Positions 23,594 through 36,855 of a DNA stretch of 64,000 nt are shown here, one piece after another (position 1 is the first letter of the stretch; the number at the start of each line of letters is the position of its first letter). The DNA lies in NCBI GenBank assembly GCA_025642065.1, contig JAODUP010000547.1:62001-126000 (forward strand), given 5' to 3'. Source of the stretch: Paralvinella palmiformis (lineage: Eukaryota > Annelida > Polychaeta > Terebellida > Alvinellidae). Made by a program: the position numbers and the translations under genes. The notes beneath the pieces are model-generated. The model saw only the letters and a list, made by a program, of their open reading frames with translations. It searched no databases and was not told the origin of the DNA.

Positions 23594-25151
23594 GTGCATG
23601 CGTGCACTCATAACTATCAGCAAAGCAAACCTCCATTACAGATTGTTTATGCTAGTCATTCTGTGCAAGTCGCTTGAGATAAAGTGCACTGATCGTGGCC
23701 CACAATTGTAGTTTTCCATGCTGCCGCCAGATGTCGCACTAGTTGTGAATATTGTCTATTGGTAGTACACTCTTCCACAGACGTGTACGTTTTAGGTTCG
23801 AATCCCACCGTTACTTGTTGATGCGGCATGTTTTATTCAGACAACGGAGGCGCCCCCCTCATTCCATTGGAGCTACAAGTTAGAGACCTATCTACCACCA
23901 AGTTATTTTTTCCATAAACAATGGTTTATTGTTAATTATAAAATAGGTGGAAAATTTGTTTGCTGCTAAATAATAGTGGTTGAGTGTAAACACATACATA
24001 GGCATAATGGAAGCTATAGATATACAGGTATTTATCGTTAACAGCACATTTATAACAACCACAATTATAACGATGAACTGTTAGGAATAACAAACGACAA
24101 CTGTACTTACTCTCTTGTTCAGTAAACACGATTGACAGAAAGAAAGAAAAAAACAACGAAACTTTTGTGTGCCTCTCTTCAGGCCAGCATGATTATCAAA
24201 CAAAAGGATACAAGTCGAGGTTTGATAGACACCAGCGCGCTAGGTTTAGGTAAACAACCTCAAAGGTGTCCAGAATATACCAGGAATAGCTGATCGTATT
24301 TAATGTTTGAGTATCGATTTGTGTACTCAGAAGATTTGATATCACACGCCGAGTTAAAAATATTAATGGTCGGTGGCGATGAGTGAAACACAAACGTGTA
24401 TACTACCATATTGTCTGGACGCTGAAGTGAGGAGGAATACTGATGTGTCTGGATAGTTCCTACATGTGTGAGTCTTCGCGGCTTCTCTTGGGTACACCAT
24501 TTGTTAGATTTACGTGGAAATCCTAAAAAAAGAACACTATTCCTCTTGAGAATCAAATTATGTAGAAAATATATTTTAAAATATATTAATGATTTCACAA
24601 TGTTTTAAAAATAAGTCTTTAATTTTATAAATGTGTATCAGACAAAACCAACTGTTGCTTGTTCTTGCTACTTTTAACATTAGGCCTAATGATAATTTAC
24701 TCAAAAAACTACCAGTGACTATTTATTATAAGGCCTATTTTGAATGATAAAGTAATGTTTGGATGTGTGAAAGTAATGATAGGTGGAATTGAGTTTGATT
24801 TCCCATGAACTATCACACAACAATATTCTACTTTATAATTTGATTCGGGTATAAACAAGATCTGAACACAATCGTACGATAATGTTTGGATAACCGATGA
24901 AAGCGCGGACAATTGATACTATATAGCGTCGTCCTTTAAGCGACTTCTGTGTAATGGCAAATATGTTCCGTAAACTGGGTTTTAATCAAACAAGATTTAA
25001 CTGCGTTAGACACGTGATAAACCATTTCTAATGCTAAAAGTGGTTAAATAATGATTTGAAAAAAGAACTGTATGACCAAATTTGAATACTAGAGTGCAGT
25101 CTGGAGACGGAACTGGGTTATAAAAAAAGATACATCAATCTTTTACGATCA

Positions 25152-25187
<36 letters not shown>

Positions 25188-25649
25188 GACGGCATCAGTT
25201 ATACGTGGATAATTACCGTCAACAGATGGGATAACTTCAACCCATAACTACTATCTTTTGCGACGCGATTCATTTTTCAAAATGTTTATTTTTGAGATAG
25301 TTGCTTGTTTGATGATTTGTTCTTACAGGTAGGTACACCGATAATTAATGTATCCCCGGTCATTTGCTGACTAACAACAACAACAACAAAGAAATATAAT
25401 TATCCAGGTTCACAGTTACAGAACATTACTACAATAGGCCGATTTTGTTACATTCGAATCCTAGCGGCTGAAAAGCAAACTACTGGAGCGATCCAGACAG
25501 TTTTCATGCACGCGAACACTGAAACAAGTTGATTCTACTACCACCACCAGCGCTGCTACTACTACCACTATCACACTACTACTACTACTACTAACACTTC
25601 TACTACCACTACTACTAGACTACTAATAACATAATAACAACAATGACAT

Positions 25650-25840
25650 CAGTAGTGAAACTGATCCGGCGAGCCCGACGCCCTCCTCCGAGGCAGCAGC
25701 GATCCCGAACGATAAGAGCATGCGCAGCGATGCTCCCTGAGCAGTACGTTCGTACGAATTAAAATGGCGGCTACCCGATGACGCACCCCACCATCGATCA
25801 CACACACACACACACACACGAGAGAGAGAGAGAGAGAGGC
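25650..25840. promoter_or_regulatory. CpG-rich promoter-like segment
   Basis: A locally GC/CpG-rich block in an AT-rich region holds an NRF1-like core gcatgcgca at 25718-25726, a YY1-type aaaatggcggc at 25761-25771 and a CRE-like gatgacgca at 25777-25785. A (CA)n then (GA)n tract follows at 25800-25838. This motif set is typical of TATA-less housekeeping promoters. The nearest downstream plus-strand gene is the SLC10 gene, whose ATG exon appears to follow an intron, so a distal first exon here is possible but not shown. Confidence 0.45.
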
Positions 25841-25999
25841 AGACAAAAAGCCATTGACATAATATTGGCACAAATCAGACTACAACTAGAACTAACTAGC
25901 CACTATAATGCCTGACCTAGTTTAGGCGGCTACTCTCAGACCTCTATATATTGTGGGCGTGATGTGTACGCCGAGATGTGTACATCGTGTTGTGTACGC

Positions 26000-27030
26000 T
26001 GGGATATAGGGATGGCTGTGGTAGGGCTGCCTTTTCTATGGTAAGTGTTGTCTAAGCCGACGGGGTGATGATGGCACCCGGGTTCTGTTCGGGATGTAAA
26101 CAACGACACGTGTGTTGTTCAGGAATGTCAACATGATGACAGGAAGGTGTACGTAAGGTAGATGTATCGTATACGGTGGCATTGTTTGTTGTGTCAGTTT
26201 AAGAAGTATATTTTAATGCAGTATTCACACACACGCACACACACACACGCGCGCGCGTACACTCACACAGCCTCTAATAACAAATTAGATGCTGAAGAAT
26301 ATATGTAATAAGAAACCAAAGTAAGTTAATTAATTAACAAATTAATTACGACATTTATTTGTCTATTTTATGTGGCTCGCCAGTAATTAATAATATTGTC
26401 AACTTTCATTTATAAATCGAATATCTCCAACTTAGAAAGGATGGTCAATAATTTGTAAACAAAGGCATGTGGTTATTATCATAACGTCTGAACATAATGT
26501 GTTTGTACAATAAGTTAGTTTGTGAGTAAGAGAAATCTGTGGGGAAGTACAGCAATATTTTTGGTTACTTATTTAAAAGGAAAATATTTTGTAAAACATA
26601 TGTACATTAGTTTATCATTTTTAATTGTTTTTTGGTGTATCTCCTTGTGTTGTGAGTTATAAAATTACTTTGAAATGGATGAAAACGTTATGACTTAATC
26701 GCAATCAAACGCGCATGCGCTGCCTTTTCGGGTACTTAAATGTCACTGGCTTTATGGCTCGATTATTCAATTAATGACAAACGAAATACTACCACCGTCT
26801 GAGAGGCTGCAATTTTCACAAATAATATGTCACTTACTGTAGTTCTTTGTTTCAGTTTCGGACTGTTTGGCGTATCTTTAATTTTGTGCATTGCCAGATT
26901 TCTTGGGGGGGGGTTACCCTTTCTTGGTTACTATCAGGCAAACCTGTTAAACTATGAAATACTTAACTGTTCGTCTGCTATGTTAAATAGTTTGTCAAGG
27001 TCTGGGGGGAGATTTACTTGTGAAACCCTT

Positions 27031-27085
<55 letters not shown>

Positions 27086-27705
27086 GCGAGAGAGATGAGG
27101 GGAGGGACTTATGGGGGGGGGGGCAGATATCAGAAATATAGGTAAATCGGGTTACGATTAAGTACATTTCGATCACACAACAATTATAAGTGGCAACCGT
27201 TCATAGCAATTTAGAATCAAATCTGCCATTTTCTTTGACAGGATTAGGATTAATGGATTTTGAAGTGCACACTTTGAAAATCGGAAAAAAAAACAACAAA
27301 GAAACGCGAAGTTGGCAAATATTTTGACAGAAATAAACCGACAAAGGACATTTAAACATTCTTGTTTGGCAAAAATACCTTTATAACTCAGTTAGAGAAA
27401 GTAAGTTTTGTCGCATATGTCGGGTCGCCTGTTGTCTGGGAAATAATAAACCTAGATAAACTAGAGAACTAATTTCAAATGTTGACAGAAATGACAAGAA
27501 AAACGAAACCTATTGCGGGATATCAGTATCATCAGTGACAAGTCATTTAAAACTTCTGTCGCCAGCGACACAATAATCCCCAGGAGTAGTAAAATATCAA
27601 CACGACTGACAGCTTTTTGAACTTGCCTATCCTAATCCTGGAGACCAGGATTCTAAATACTCATTAAAAGTAAACTCTGGTCATAGACCATAAATTGTCG
27701 GCCAT

Positions 27706-27751
<46 letters not shown>

Positions 27752-29611
27752 TAAAACTAAAAAAAGAAGATTTTTAATTTAAATATTTCCGTAAATTAAT
27801 GTCTTAAAACGAAAGATGGATGCGATCTATTTACTGGTGACGTCATAGATTTCCCTAGGATTCATCCAGCTAGAGTCGTTCAGTAACATTTACGTATCGT
27901 TCTTCCGGTTTGTTTATCTTATGTTAAGCGCACGTTTGTTATTTTAATGTACATTTTTCGCTTTCTCAACCGGCATCATTTTAGTTGCTTAGAAAATTTA
28001 GCGATTTGTGCATGAAAATAACAAAAAACCCTTTTCGCACTCCCAAATTTGGTTAAAACGGACGTGGAATAATGTTGTTTTTGTTTGATTTAAGACTCCA
28101 TTTGAATCGGAACGCAATTCTCTGTAGAAAGTGGGCCACAAATTAAAATAATGCACGTTTTAAGATTCTTATTGAACTAACTTCCGGGCATATAAATGCA
28201 AAGGAGAAATTCATCTGCATATTTTCGATTACACATGTGTCTAGTTTTAGAGTAGATATAGAACTCTTTTCTCAATCCGATAGTGAACACAGCGATACAA
28301 CAATCCTATCAGATTGTACTATTAGTTCATCAAACCGTTATCTTTGACTGTATCTGGAAACGGTCGGGATACAATACGTACGTGACGTCATATTTACGCA
28401 GGGAAGAAAACATTACGAATGGGAAATATAATAGTATAATAGACCCTAAGCACTTAAAAGAATTGGTGACCCCATACAATTGTAATCCAAAATGTAAACA
28501 ATAATAAACTATAAAATAAAATTGTATTTATTGGAAATTCTAAATTAAACAAAACTTACAGTAAGAAGGAAAAGAATATTTATTTCTGTTTGGTTCCATT
28601 TGATTTATAGTTGAATATAGTTTATTTTACTTGCAAAGTGTTTGATCCGATCCTCGTAACACATCTGCCTGTCTTGTTGTATAATTGTTCTGAGGGTATT
28701 TTAATATATTTCAACCGTGAAAATGAATGCTCAGCTGAGTAATTTGTGATCATTAATGTTAAAAATATACGAAAGGCAATGTCTACTTTTCGAAAGACAC
28801 ACTCAATAATGTCTTCTAAAATTATCTTATAACGTTCAGCATGACTGAATCTTGTCTGACATTTAACAAAAGAGATTGTGTGTGATTGTGTGCGCGCGAG
28901 GGGGGGGGGTTGTATGCTTGCGTGCATCCCACACCCGTCTATATGTTTGTTCGTACGTGCCTGGACCCCGACTAAAACTTCCATTATACGTGTAATTGAC
29001 CCAATATACATGACCCCTTATATAGGCCATGTCTTGTGCAGCGAAGCGTGGACTAGTCTTGCGTAACAGATTTTATAATCGTATGTTTGTTGTTCTTCGT
29101 GTGTGTGTGTGTGTGTGTGTAGAACAATGTTACTAAGAAAGGCGATAACAGGAAGGTGAAGTACATCTTACTTTGAATGTATATTTCGGATTGTTTCGAG
29201 TAAGGATATGAGTAATACAGGTTGATAAGTATTCTTTGTGTACGATTATTAGTGGATGTGAGACGTTCGGGATTAACAACTCGGTGTACTTGGAATCTTA
29301 CATCTGATTCCTGAGATTTCGATATTTGTATTTAGGTCATAGTTGAGATGATGTTGTTTCTTGTTGCCTTTTTACGTACTTAATCCATCTTAATAAAACG
29401 GAAAATAAATTAAATCGTTCAGTTTTTGCACTGAAATCGTAAGCTCAACAGTAATATATTATCTGTGATGGTATTAAACATTTGATAACCATTTCATCAT
29501 TACGACGTTGTGTCTTAATTAGCACAAAGAAGGCTGCAAGATAATTATATTTTCTGGACTATAGAGGACTAGAAATATAGAGGTAACCTTCTGGTAGTAA
29601 AGTTGTAGATG

Positions 29612-29644
<33 letters not shown>

Positions 29645-29880
29645 CGACTCATACAATTAAACATCTCACGATTTCTGTCTCTGAGTTTTAGCCGGAAATC
29701 ATGTTGTTTCATATGAAACATAAATAAAAAAGTATATTTGAGGATATTTGGCATTAACCAAAGTCCTTAGATCCAAATTTTGAGATTGGGACCAGAAAAT
29801 AGATGTGCATATTGTTTTCGGATGTTCTCTAGATTATTTGACATTTTGTCGTGTTTAGAGTTGTAGCCAGTGACATTATA
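26000..29880. other. Intergenic or first-intron DNA without a supported gene
   Basis: The open frames here overlap low-complexity tracts or have no recognisable composition. Visible features are (CA)n with (CG)n near 26227-26257, (TC)n then (TA)n at 27034-27085, G-runs near 27113-27121, (TA)n at 27712-27747, (TG)n near 29099-29120 and (TA)n near 29612-29639. Confidence 0.5.
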
Positions 29881-29900
29881 TCTCTTTCTCTATCCCTCAG

Positions 29901-30134
29901 GAACTACTGATGTCAGCATGCTTTGTCTGGATAATCAAGATCTCCTAATCAGTGTTATCCGTAGTCCATCTTCTGGAATCGCGCCTGGATTGCCCTGAAA
30001 TGAATGGACAATGGAAGTTTACGAAGGTAGCTTTGGCTAAATCTTTGGCTTTAGATGTTCTGGATCTGTAGCTGATAGGAACGATAAGGAAGAAGTTGGA
30101 CACAACCACACCCACAAACACACACAGATCAAGC
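29901..30134 (+). other. Probable 5' UTR of the SLC10 gene with upstream ATGs
   Basis: A strong polypyrimidine tract and AG (tctctttctctatccctcag) ends at 29900, suggesting that the ATG-containing exon begins at 29901 after an upstream intron. Several short upstream ATGs occur, for example at 29910 with a stop after 12 codons and at 29918. They could dampen translation if the leader is used. Confidence 0.5.
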
Positions 30135-31157
30135 ATGGCTCCAGACGTGTCTGTGACGTCTCTGGTTTACGTCAGTACGGCGTTACTATTAACTGAAATA
30201 ATCGCTGGCTCAGCTGACGTCACACTTCATTATTGGCATCCTTCACACTCCAGACAAAAGAAAAATGCGCTGTCTCCAGAAGAAGAAATCGCGTCATCAA
30301 CAAACCATCTCTCCTGTAACAACACATTCCAGCCGACCGTGCTTCGTCTGGAGGAAGGTCAGCTGTTCTCTGTCAACTACACCATCGTATGTCGGCCTTT
30401 CTATTTATCAGACGACCAAGCTGTGACATTTAAGGAAATACGCTTAGAATTCAATATCTCAGACGTGACCATTGCCACGATTGAAGGAAATTCCAGCTTT
30501 CTTTGCCCATCCGCTCCCGTCAGGCTTATTGGCGATCTGGAGTCGGTCGTCTGCTACGGGACGGTTGACATTCGGGGTGTTAGCTTCGGCAAGACGCAGA
30601 TGCGCCTACGAAATGTTCCGATCCTTGGCGAAGATGTTGTCACTGCGCGTGCGCAGTTTGCAATTTATCGTCTGGTTGTGATTAAGCATAATTCTGTGAT
30701 AAATATCCTCTTTCTAGCTGTACTGGGCGTCATGATTATTGTCTATAATTTCGGCTTTGGCTGCAGGATAGAGTGGGACCTGATCGTCGCCATTGTTAAA
30801 AGACCGGTGGCGCCATCAATCGGATTTTGCTGTCAATTCCTCGTGATGGCACCGGTAAGTCACTTTATGCCAGTTGTATTTTGGCGAGGATTCCTTTGCT
30901 AGATGAACACTTGCTGTGTTTGTTCAGTTAAATATAAATCGTTTTCTTTATAGCCCGTAACACAAGACCTGTCTAGGTTTTGCTGACTATATTTCTTGGC
31001 AATCACGATAGACACATTTGGCGACACGTTTCTGTTATATCAGTGCTATACTCAACAGCGATGGATTAATGTCGAAAAAGGGTTCTTCTCCGGAGGTTGA
31101 GGATAACACCTTCTCGTAAAATATCTATTTAGCAGTGTTTAAAAATATAATATTGGG

Positions 31158-31212
<55 letters not shown>

Positions 31213-31582
31213 ACTATAATGAGATAGTGACTCGGGTGATTGATAGTGAAGACACATATTTTAGATACGTCAGACAGCAGGTGGGAAGTCATTATCTTAA
31301 CACCGTAAAACAGTACAAGTAATATATAAGTGTACTTACCCCACACATGCACACATGAAAGGAGAGGTTTATTATCATTTTTTCCATGTTTAGTTATCAT
31401 GTGGTGTTGCCATATTGTTACACATGAGAGATGAGAGTGGTCTTGGTCTACTGGCTATAGGAGCGGCCCCTGGTGGCGGCGGTAGTAACGTATTTGCCTA
31501 TTTGTTAGATGGCGATCTGGAGTTATCCATAACGATGTCATTTATCAGTACAGTTGCGTCATTAGGTAAGTCTCACACACCT

Positions 31583-31620
<38 letters not shown>

Positions 31621-33252
31621 TGGTTGGTTGGTTGTGTTTTATATAACAACTTCAGTTGCATATAAAATTCACTTTAGTAATATGTGGGAATATAATTATC
31701 TTTCCTATGTCCAGTTATGTCGAGTTTGTACTATGGCATTGAATGCTAGCTCTAGTCTGCTTGTCATAAATAACATTTAAATGCGTGATTACTACAATAG
31801 TTTGAATACAATAGCAGACATTAAGTCTGTTTTGAAAATGTTAACATATGGTTTTAATGGTATCCTGATAAACCATCCCGAGGAGAAAACTCCTCGAATA
31901 AAACCCCCTAGGGACAAAAACCCATGCAGACAAACGACCCTCAACATAGGAATTAATGAACACATGAAATAATAGGTAAATATTTTATTATTAATAATGA
32001 ATCTTTATACACGTTTCTAATGTGTAAACCTTTATCATAATCTATTTACATCCACCTAATACAATATCCGGGACCTGTGAGTATTGGTTCAATGGGTTTT
32101 GACCCGTCATGGACACCTTTGTTTCAGGACTCGTAAATGTTGTTAGTTCTGGATCCACAGTGCATAGTTATCACGTGAACATTCCATAGCTCAGGAGAAA
32201 ACAGCAGAATCCTCCTCATTCGAATGAGGGAAATGACTCCATCTCGTCACGCAGCTGACTGATGCGGGGATATGTTCTTTTTCAAAACCACTGGAATTCA
32301 AGGTTTTCAGAATCCCAGGGTGTTTGGTCCTCGGGGGGTTATGTCCTGGATTTAGTTTTAACAGTTCCGAATCTACGACGCTATTACGGTCTGCTTCATC
32401 TCAGATGTCGGTCTTTTAATGGCAATTAAGCTATTAGTTTTTATAGTAGTGGCTTCATGACACCTGCCCGTTTTACAAACTGACCTCTGAAGATAGTGAC
32501 AATTGTGTTATAACTTTTGTATAGTATTGCTTTGAAGAAAGATGCAGCAACGGAAAAATAGCTATAAATGGGGCTGCTTAGATAATTAACAAAGTGAGCT
32601 CAGGTGGCTTAGGGGTTAAGCACCCGGCACTTGGTGCCAACGGTCACAGGTTCGAACCCCGCAAGATGTCGAAACTTTTCCAAAGATTAATTTCTCGGCT
32701 CACAACATCGTGGGTGGATGACCACGTTAAATGGGACTGCCATCTCCACTGATTTATTAAAAATAAAGGGGAACGTTAAAGACCCCCCGAGGACGTTAAA
32801 TACTCTGGCCCCGACCACCCTCGGAGTATTTCGGCTCCAACTTTCCCTGTGAGTGGTGGGGGAGGCGTTTCTTAACCACTCCAACATTGAGGCTGTGCCG
32901 AATAACGGAACGGCCTGGGGATTCTCCCCGAACAAAGAAACATAATTAACAACACATATGGCTCTGCCCAATAGGGGACAGCCAGGGGTATATACCCCAA
33001 ATTTCAACAAGTGACATTAACATAAACATTCTCACAAATGCCATCATATGTCTTGGGTGTCTTACTCCAAGACGCTACGGCTATAGGTGATTCGCTTGGG
33101 GGGGGGGGGGAGGGCGCTGGCTTAGGGACTGGTGAGACATTACGGATGTCTCAGGATGAAAAGTCGCCACTCTGGATTCAGTCCCCTGAAGAAATTCTCT
33201 GTGCCATATTACACAATGCTAAAACACGCACGCACGCGCGCACGCACGCACG

Positions 33253-33328
<76 letters not shown>

Positions 33329-33459
33329 TCAATAACTTCTTCCAAATCTTAACTCCTAAAGTTTATTATTAAACACACACACACACACACCACTCACCCT
33401 CTTTCTCTCTCTCTCTAAGTACGTAAGTATAGGTACATGCGATCTCCTTGTATCATCCA

Positions 33460-33494
<35 letters not shown>

Positions 33495-34069
33495 AAACAG
33501 GTATGACGCCACTATGGATCTGGGCTTTAGGTCGATTTTTTACCAAAGGTGACCCAAAGATCAAGATACCCGTTGGTAGTGTCTTCTCATCTCTGGCTGT
33601 CGTCACAATTCCTGTCGTCGGCGGTCTGATCCTGAGTCGGTACAAACCGGAAGCTTCGAAAAAGATGGCTTCCACTCTAAAGCCCATGACTGGTGTTATA
33701 GGCTTTGTCTTCATCGGGATGGGAGTCTACGTATACTACCCAGCTCTGGTCAAGGTCACCTGGAGGACGTTGGTAGCCTGTCTGGTGGTACCGCTTTCCG
33801 GATACACCATCGGGGCGGCTTCTGGAGCTATCTTCCGTCAATCGAGGGCACGCTGGGTGACCATCGCCCTGGAGACTGGCTTCCAGAATCTGGCTCTTAG
33901 CCTAATGATTGTTGGCACGTCTCTGGATCAGCCCGAGAGTGATCTGGCCGGAGTGGTACCAATATGTTATATGTTCATCAGCTCGTCATTAGCCGTACTG
34001 GCTTTCTTATGGCGCCTCGCCTATCGATTACACAGGTTTGTGTGTATGCGATCGTGTGTGTGTGTGTGG

Positions 34070-34100
<31 letters not shown>

Positions 34101-34255
34101 GTGCGTGCGTGTGTATGTGTATGTGTTATAGTGATACATAATAATATTGTTTTAATTTATTTATGCCATAATGCATTATATATAATGTTTATTATTATAA
34201 TAGTCTGATCGTCATGTTAATAATTTTTAATACCTAGTGGGCTTGATTATGTTTA

Positions 34256-34312
<57 letters not shown>

Positions 34313-34567
34313 TGCTACTACAGAGGGGACAAACCGTGGAAAAGACGAAAAACAGCGGAGATAGTCCAGATCCGGACCTTCAACACAGTACCTGACTGGT
34401 CCAGAACAAGGATCGATGAAATCCCATCTGATGATGGCGATGGCGGCATCCGGGGTCTTTCTTACGCGTCGGGTGATGATCACGTGACCGTTGACGAACA
34501 TGCGACGTCAGATCATCTAGAGGAGGATGGCAACCAAAAGCAGCTGCGAATGATGAAAATGTCATAA
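30135..34567 (+). CDS. SLC10-family (sodium/bile-acid symporter-like) membrane protein
   Basis: Exons 30135-30854, 31394-31565, 33501-34035 and 34324-34567 join in consistent phase to 556 residues. A signal peptide (about 1-27) leads into an ectodomain of about 170 residues with four N-glycosylation sequons (NNT, NYT, NIS, NSS). A multi-helix SBF domain begins near residue 207. Family signatures are GAAPGGGGSN (263-272), GDLELSITMSFIST (280-293) and ETGFQN (422-427); S271, N272, E422 and Q426 align with sodium-site positions known from SLC10 structures. The cytoplasmic tail is acidic. The long N-terminal ectodomain points to the SLC10A3/A5 branch rather than NTCP/ASBT; the substrate cannot be told from sequence. 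It would act in the plasma or an internal membrane. Microsatellites crowd the acceptors of exons 3 and 4. Confidence 0.93.
31159..31210. repeat. (CA)n microsatellite in SLC10 intron 1
   Basis: About 26 uninterrupted CA units, followed at once by a ~125-bp dispersed repeat (31211-31336) that recurs at 37424-37546, also next to a CA tract. Confidence 0.95.
31211..31336 (+). repeat. Dispersed repeat, copy 1 of 2
   Basis: From actataatgagatagtgact to taatatataagtgtact it matches 37424-37546 almost base for base, with only a few differences visible (gattgatagtg versus gattgacagtg, tagatacg versus taggtacg). Both copies are preceded by (CA)n. The element type is unknown. This copy ends about 60 bp before SLC10 exon 2. 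Confidence 0.85.
32593..32943 (+). mobile_element. SINE family 1, full-length copy with target-site duplication
   Basis: It opens gtgagctcaggtggcttagggg, carries the B box ggttcgaacccc, and ends ggggattctccccgaacaaagaaac. The 11-bp direct repeat ataattaacaa stands on both sides. It lies in SLC10 intron 2. It shows more substitutions in the A-box region than the 12711 copy. Confidence 0.9.
33228..33327. repeat. (CGCA)n and (CA)n microsatellite
   Basis: A CGCA-rich tract is followed by more than 30 CA units in SLC10 intron 2. The His/Thr-repeat open frames are artefacts. Confidence 0.95.
33462..33491. repeat. (TA)n microsatellite at the SLC10 exon 3 acceptor
   Basis: About 15 TA units end nine bases before the acceptor cag at 33498-33500, taking the place where the polypyrimidine tract would be. 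Confidence 0.95.
34258..34310. repeat. (ATT)n microsatellite at the SLC10 exon 4 acceptor
   Basis: About 17 ATT units lie 10 bases upstream of actacag, which ends the intron at 34323. The T-rich units may serve as a degenerate polypyrimidine tract. Confidence 0.95.
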
Positions 34568-34649
34568 TTTGACAAGCAAACGACACGATCTGATTTATTT
34601 TTAATACTCACAATATCTTGCTCATTATTACGCATATTGTTTCCAGTAA

Positions 34650-34693
<44 letters not shown>

Positions 34694-36670
34694 TTATTGT
34701 CACAAATAGATTGTGTGTCTTGCTATTATACAACGCATATATTTAAGCAATACTTTTCCAGTATTATGTCACAATGACATATTTTGCTATCAGTTATAAT
34801 AAACTAGCGACTACAACGTCTCTGTTTTGTGATTTTAATTGAGGTTTCGGAAATATAATGTTTGTTTTGGAGCACGCGTCGCGACGGTATTTGTTACTGG
34901 ATTTGATGGGGAGAGGCGTCCATAGAAAATGTGTCCATAGAAAGATCGTTTGGGAATTGATGATGGAAGGATTGTTGAAGAAACATTATCATAGAAAGGT
35001 GACGAAAGGAAGGATTGTGTGAGAAACAATGGCGATAAGTGGATGATGGAACAATTAAAGTTATCGATCGAGTAAAAACTTAAGCTCTCTAGTTAGGTTT
35101 AAGCGAGAAAATGGCGTTGTGTAAATATGGTAAAAACTTTATATTGAATAGTTAAAACGTAAAGAAATGTTAGTGTTCCAATTTAATTTTGATATTACAA
35201 ATGGCATAAATTTCACATCATACATCATTAACATCTAGCATTACTTGTCTAATTCCGTTTCAATGACTTGCTCATTAAGTTTGCGTTCGACTCGATTTGC
35301 GACTATTTCCCGCCAAACAGGATTCGCTCAGGATTCGTCTTTAATTCATTCGGTCGAATAAGTTCATCCATTTCGAATGTTCTGTTTTCTACTAACTTGG
35401 TCGAACGCTTCAGGACGTTTAGCAACTCGACAATAATTGCTTTGAGAGTATGCACTGAGAAAGACCGTAATGGAAATTCCCCCTCAAACAATGGTTGATG
35501 TGCAAACAAATGGACTAATTCTTTCTCAAATTATCAGCGATCCATTAGCACAATGGCTGGAGTGTTGCGCTTAAGATCTCCAGCGTATGGCTTGGAATCT
35601 GAGTGTCGCCATGCTCCCTTTGTTCGAAAATCATTACGTTGAGATCCGAAACTCACTAGTACCCTGATAGGCTTAGATCTGCTAAGAATTTCTGAGGAAA
35701 GCAGAGCGAATCTGGCGTCGTATTTCCTTAACGTTGCGCTTTGAAATATACAGGGACCTCTGTAAAAGGGAAATGGATAGAGAAATGTGGAAGAGATCAA
35801 AGGAAACTCTTCAAATTAAGTAGGAACTTGATGGGAAGAAACAATCTTGAGGAATAAAATCATTTCTGAATCCCCAAATCATACCTGCAATATCTCGATG
35901 GATGTGGATATTATGTTTAATCGGAAAATTCTCGAGTCTCTGCAGCTGTCTCCCAAAAAGTAATGTGACTTTTGAAAAAATATGTCACATAAAAGTGGCC
36001 GCAAAACATCAATCATCATCATCATCATTTGAAGAAATATGTGGATCAACTTCCGCCACTGATAACAGGCATTATCAATAGGTCAATGGCTCAGCCAGTG
36101 ATGCCGCTGTGTCTGAAATGAGCCACCATGATACCGTTGTTTAAGAAATATGGGTTGAATAACGAAGATATGAAGAATTATTTTCCTATATCTAACATTT
36201 CCTTTTTTCCAAGCTAGTATTATCAATTAAGAAACATAGGGAATTATTCGTAAATGGACAGATGATGAGACGTCTAAGACTTTAGTACAAGACTGTGGAA
36301 TAAGTTGCCTGTTCATGTTAAAGTAAAGAAATAGTTTGTGCTATATGAGTCGGAATAATTCTAATTGTGCTTTCAATGTAAAGCGTACTAGAGTAACCCG
36401 AGTGGAATAAGATGTTATATCAAATATTATATGTAAACGGGCAGACAGGGAAACGGGCATATATTGATATATGAGGATTGAGCATTCGCCCTCGTTTACC
36501 TCTTAATCAGGTTACAATGGAACCTCTTAATATTCTCTTTATTGACTGTACTAAACTAACTTCTTATCATAGCTTTCAGTTGGTTATGAAACGCAAACTT
36601 TAGATAACTTATACAAAATGTTTTCTTTATGAAGAAACTCTGCCAGTAATGTTTTGTTTTGAATATGTCA
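34568..36670. other. Intergenic DNA, no supported gene
   Basis: A (TA)n tract lies near 34650-34691. Minus-strand open frames at 35303-35509 and 35534-35800 have fairly even amino-acid composition but match no family I recognise and have no splice or start support. They may be decayed transposon coding sequence. A stub of the SINE family 2 tail (aaagtggccgcaaaacatcaatcatc) lies at 35992-36028. Confidence 0.45.
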
Positions 36671-36677
36671 CACAATT

Positions 36678-36855
36678 TGCTGGTTCCCACAGGCTGATGA
36701 GTAGACCAGACACATGCTTAGGTATACGCACACTGATCAATATGTGGAGGTATGGAACATTTTAATTTTAGATTAATGTATGTATAGTTGTATTTAGATT
36801 TATGGAGGTAGGTTTCGAAGGATGTTTAGATATGTTGATGCTCTGTGCCTGTTGC
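36678..36855 (+). repeat. Dispersed repeat shared with 48945-49120
   Basis: Shared blocks include ccacaggctgatgagtagac, cagacacatgc, tggaacattttaattttaga, tgtatgtatagttg and tagatttatggaggtagg. No open frame or terminal repeat was recognised. Confidence 0.7.

Noticed and set aside
28622..29011. 129-codon minus-strand open frame
   Set aside because: No family match, a G-run and low-complexity sequence at one end, and no splice-site support.
35303..35800. Two minus-strand open frames with gene-like composition
   Set aside because: No recognisable family, no splice or start context, and a stop separates them; possibly decayed transposon coding sequence, but this cannot be supported.
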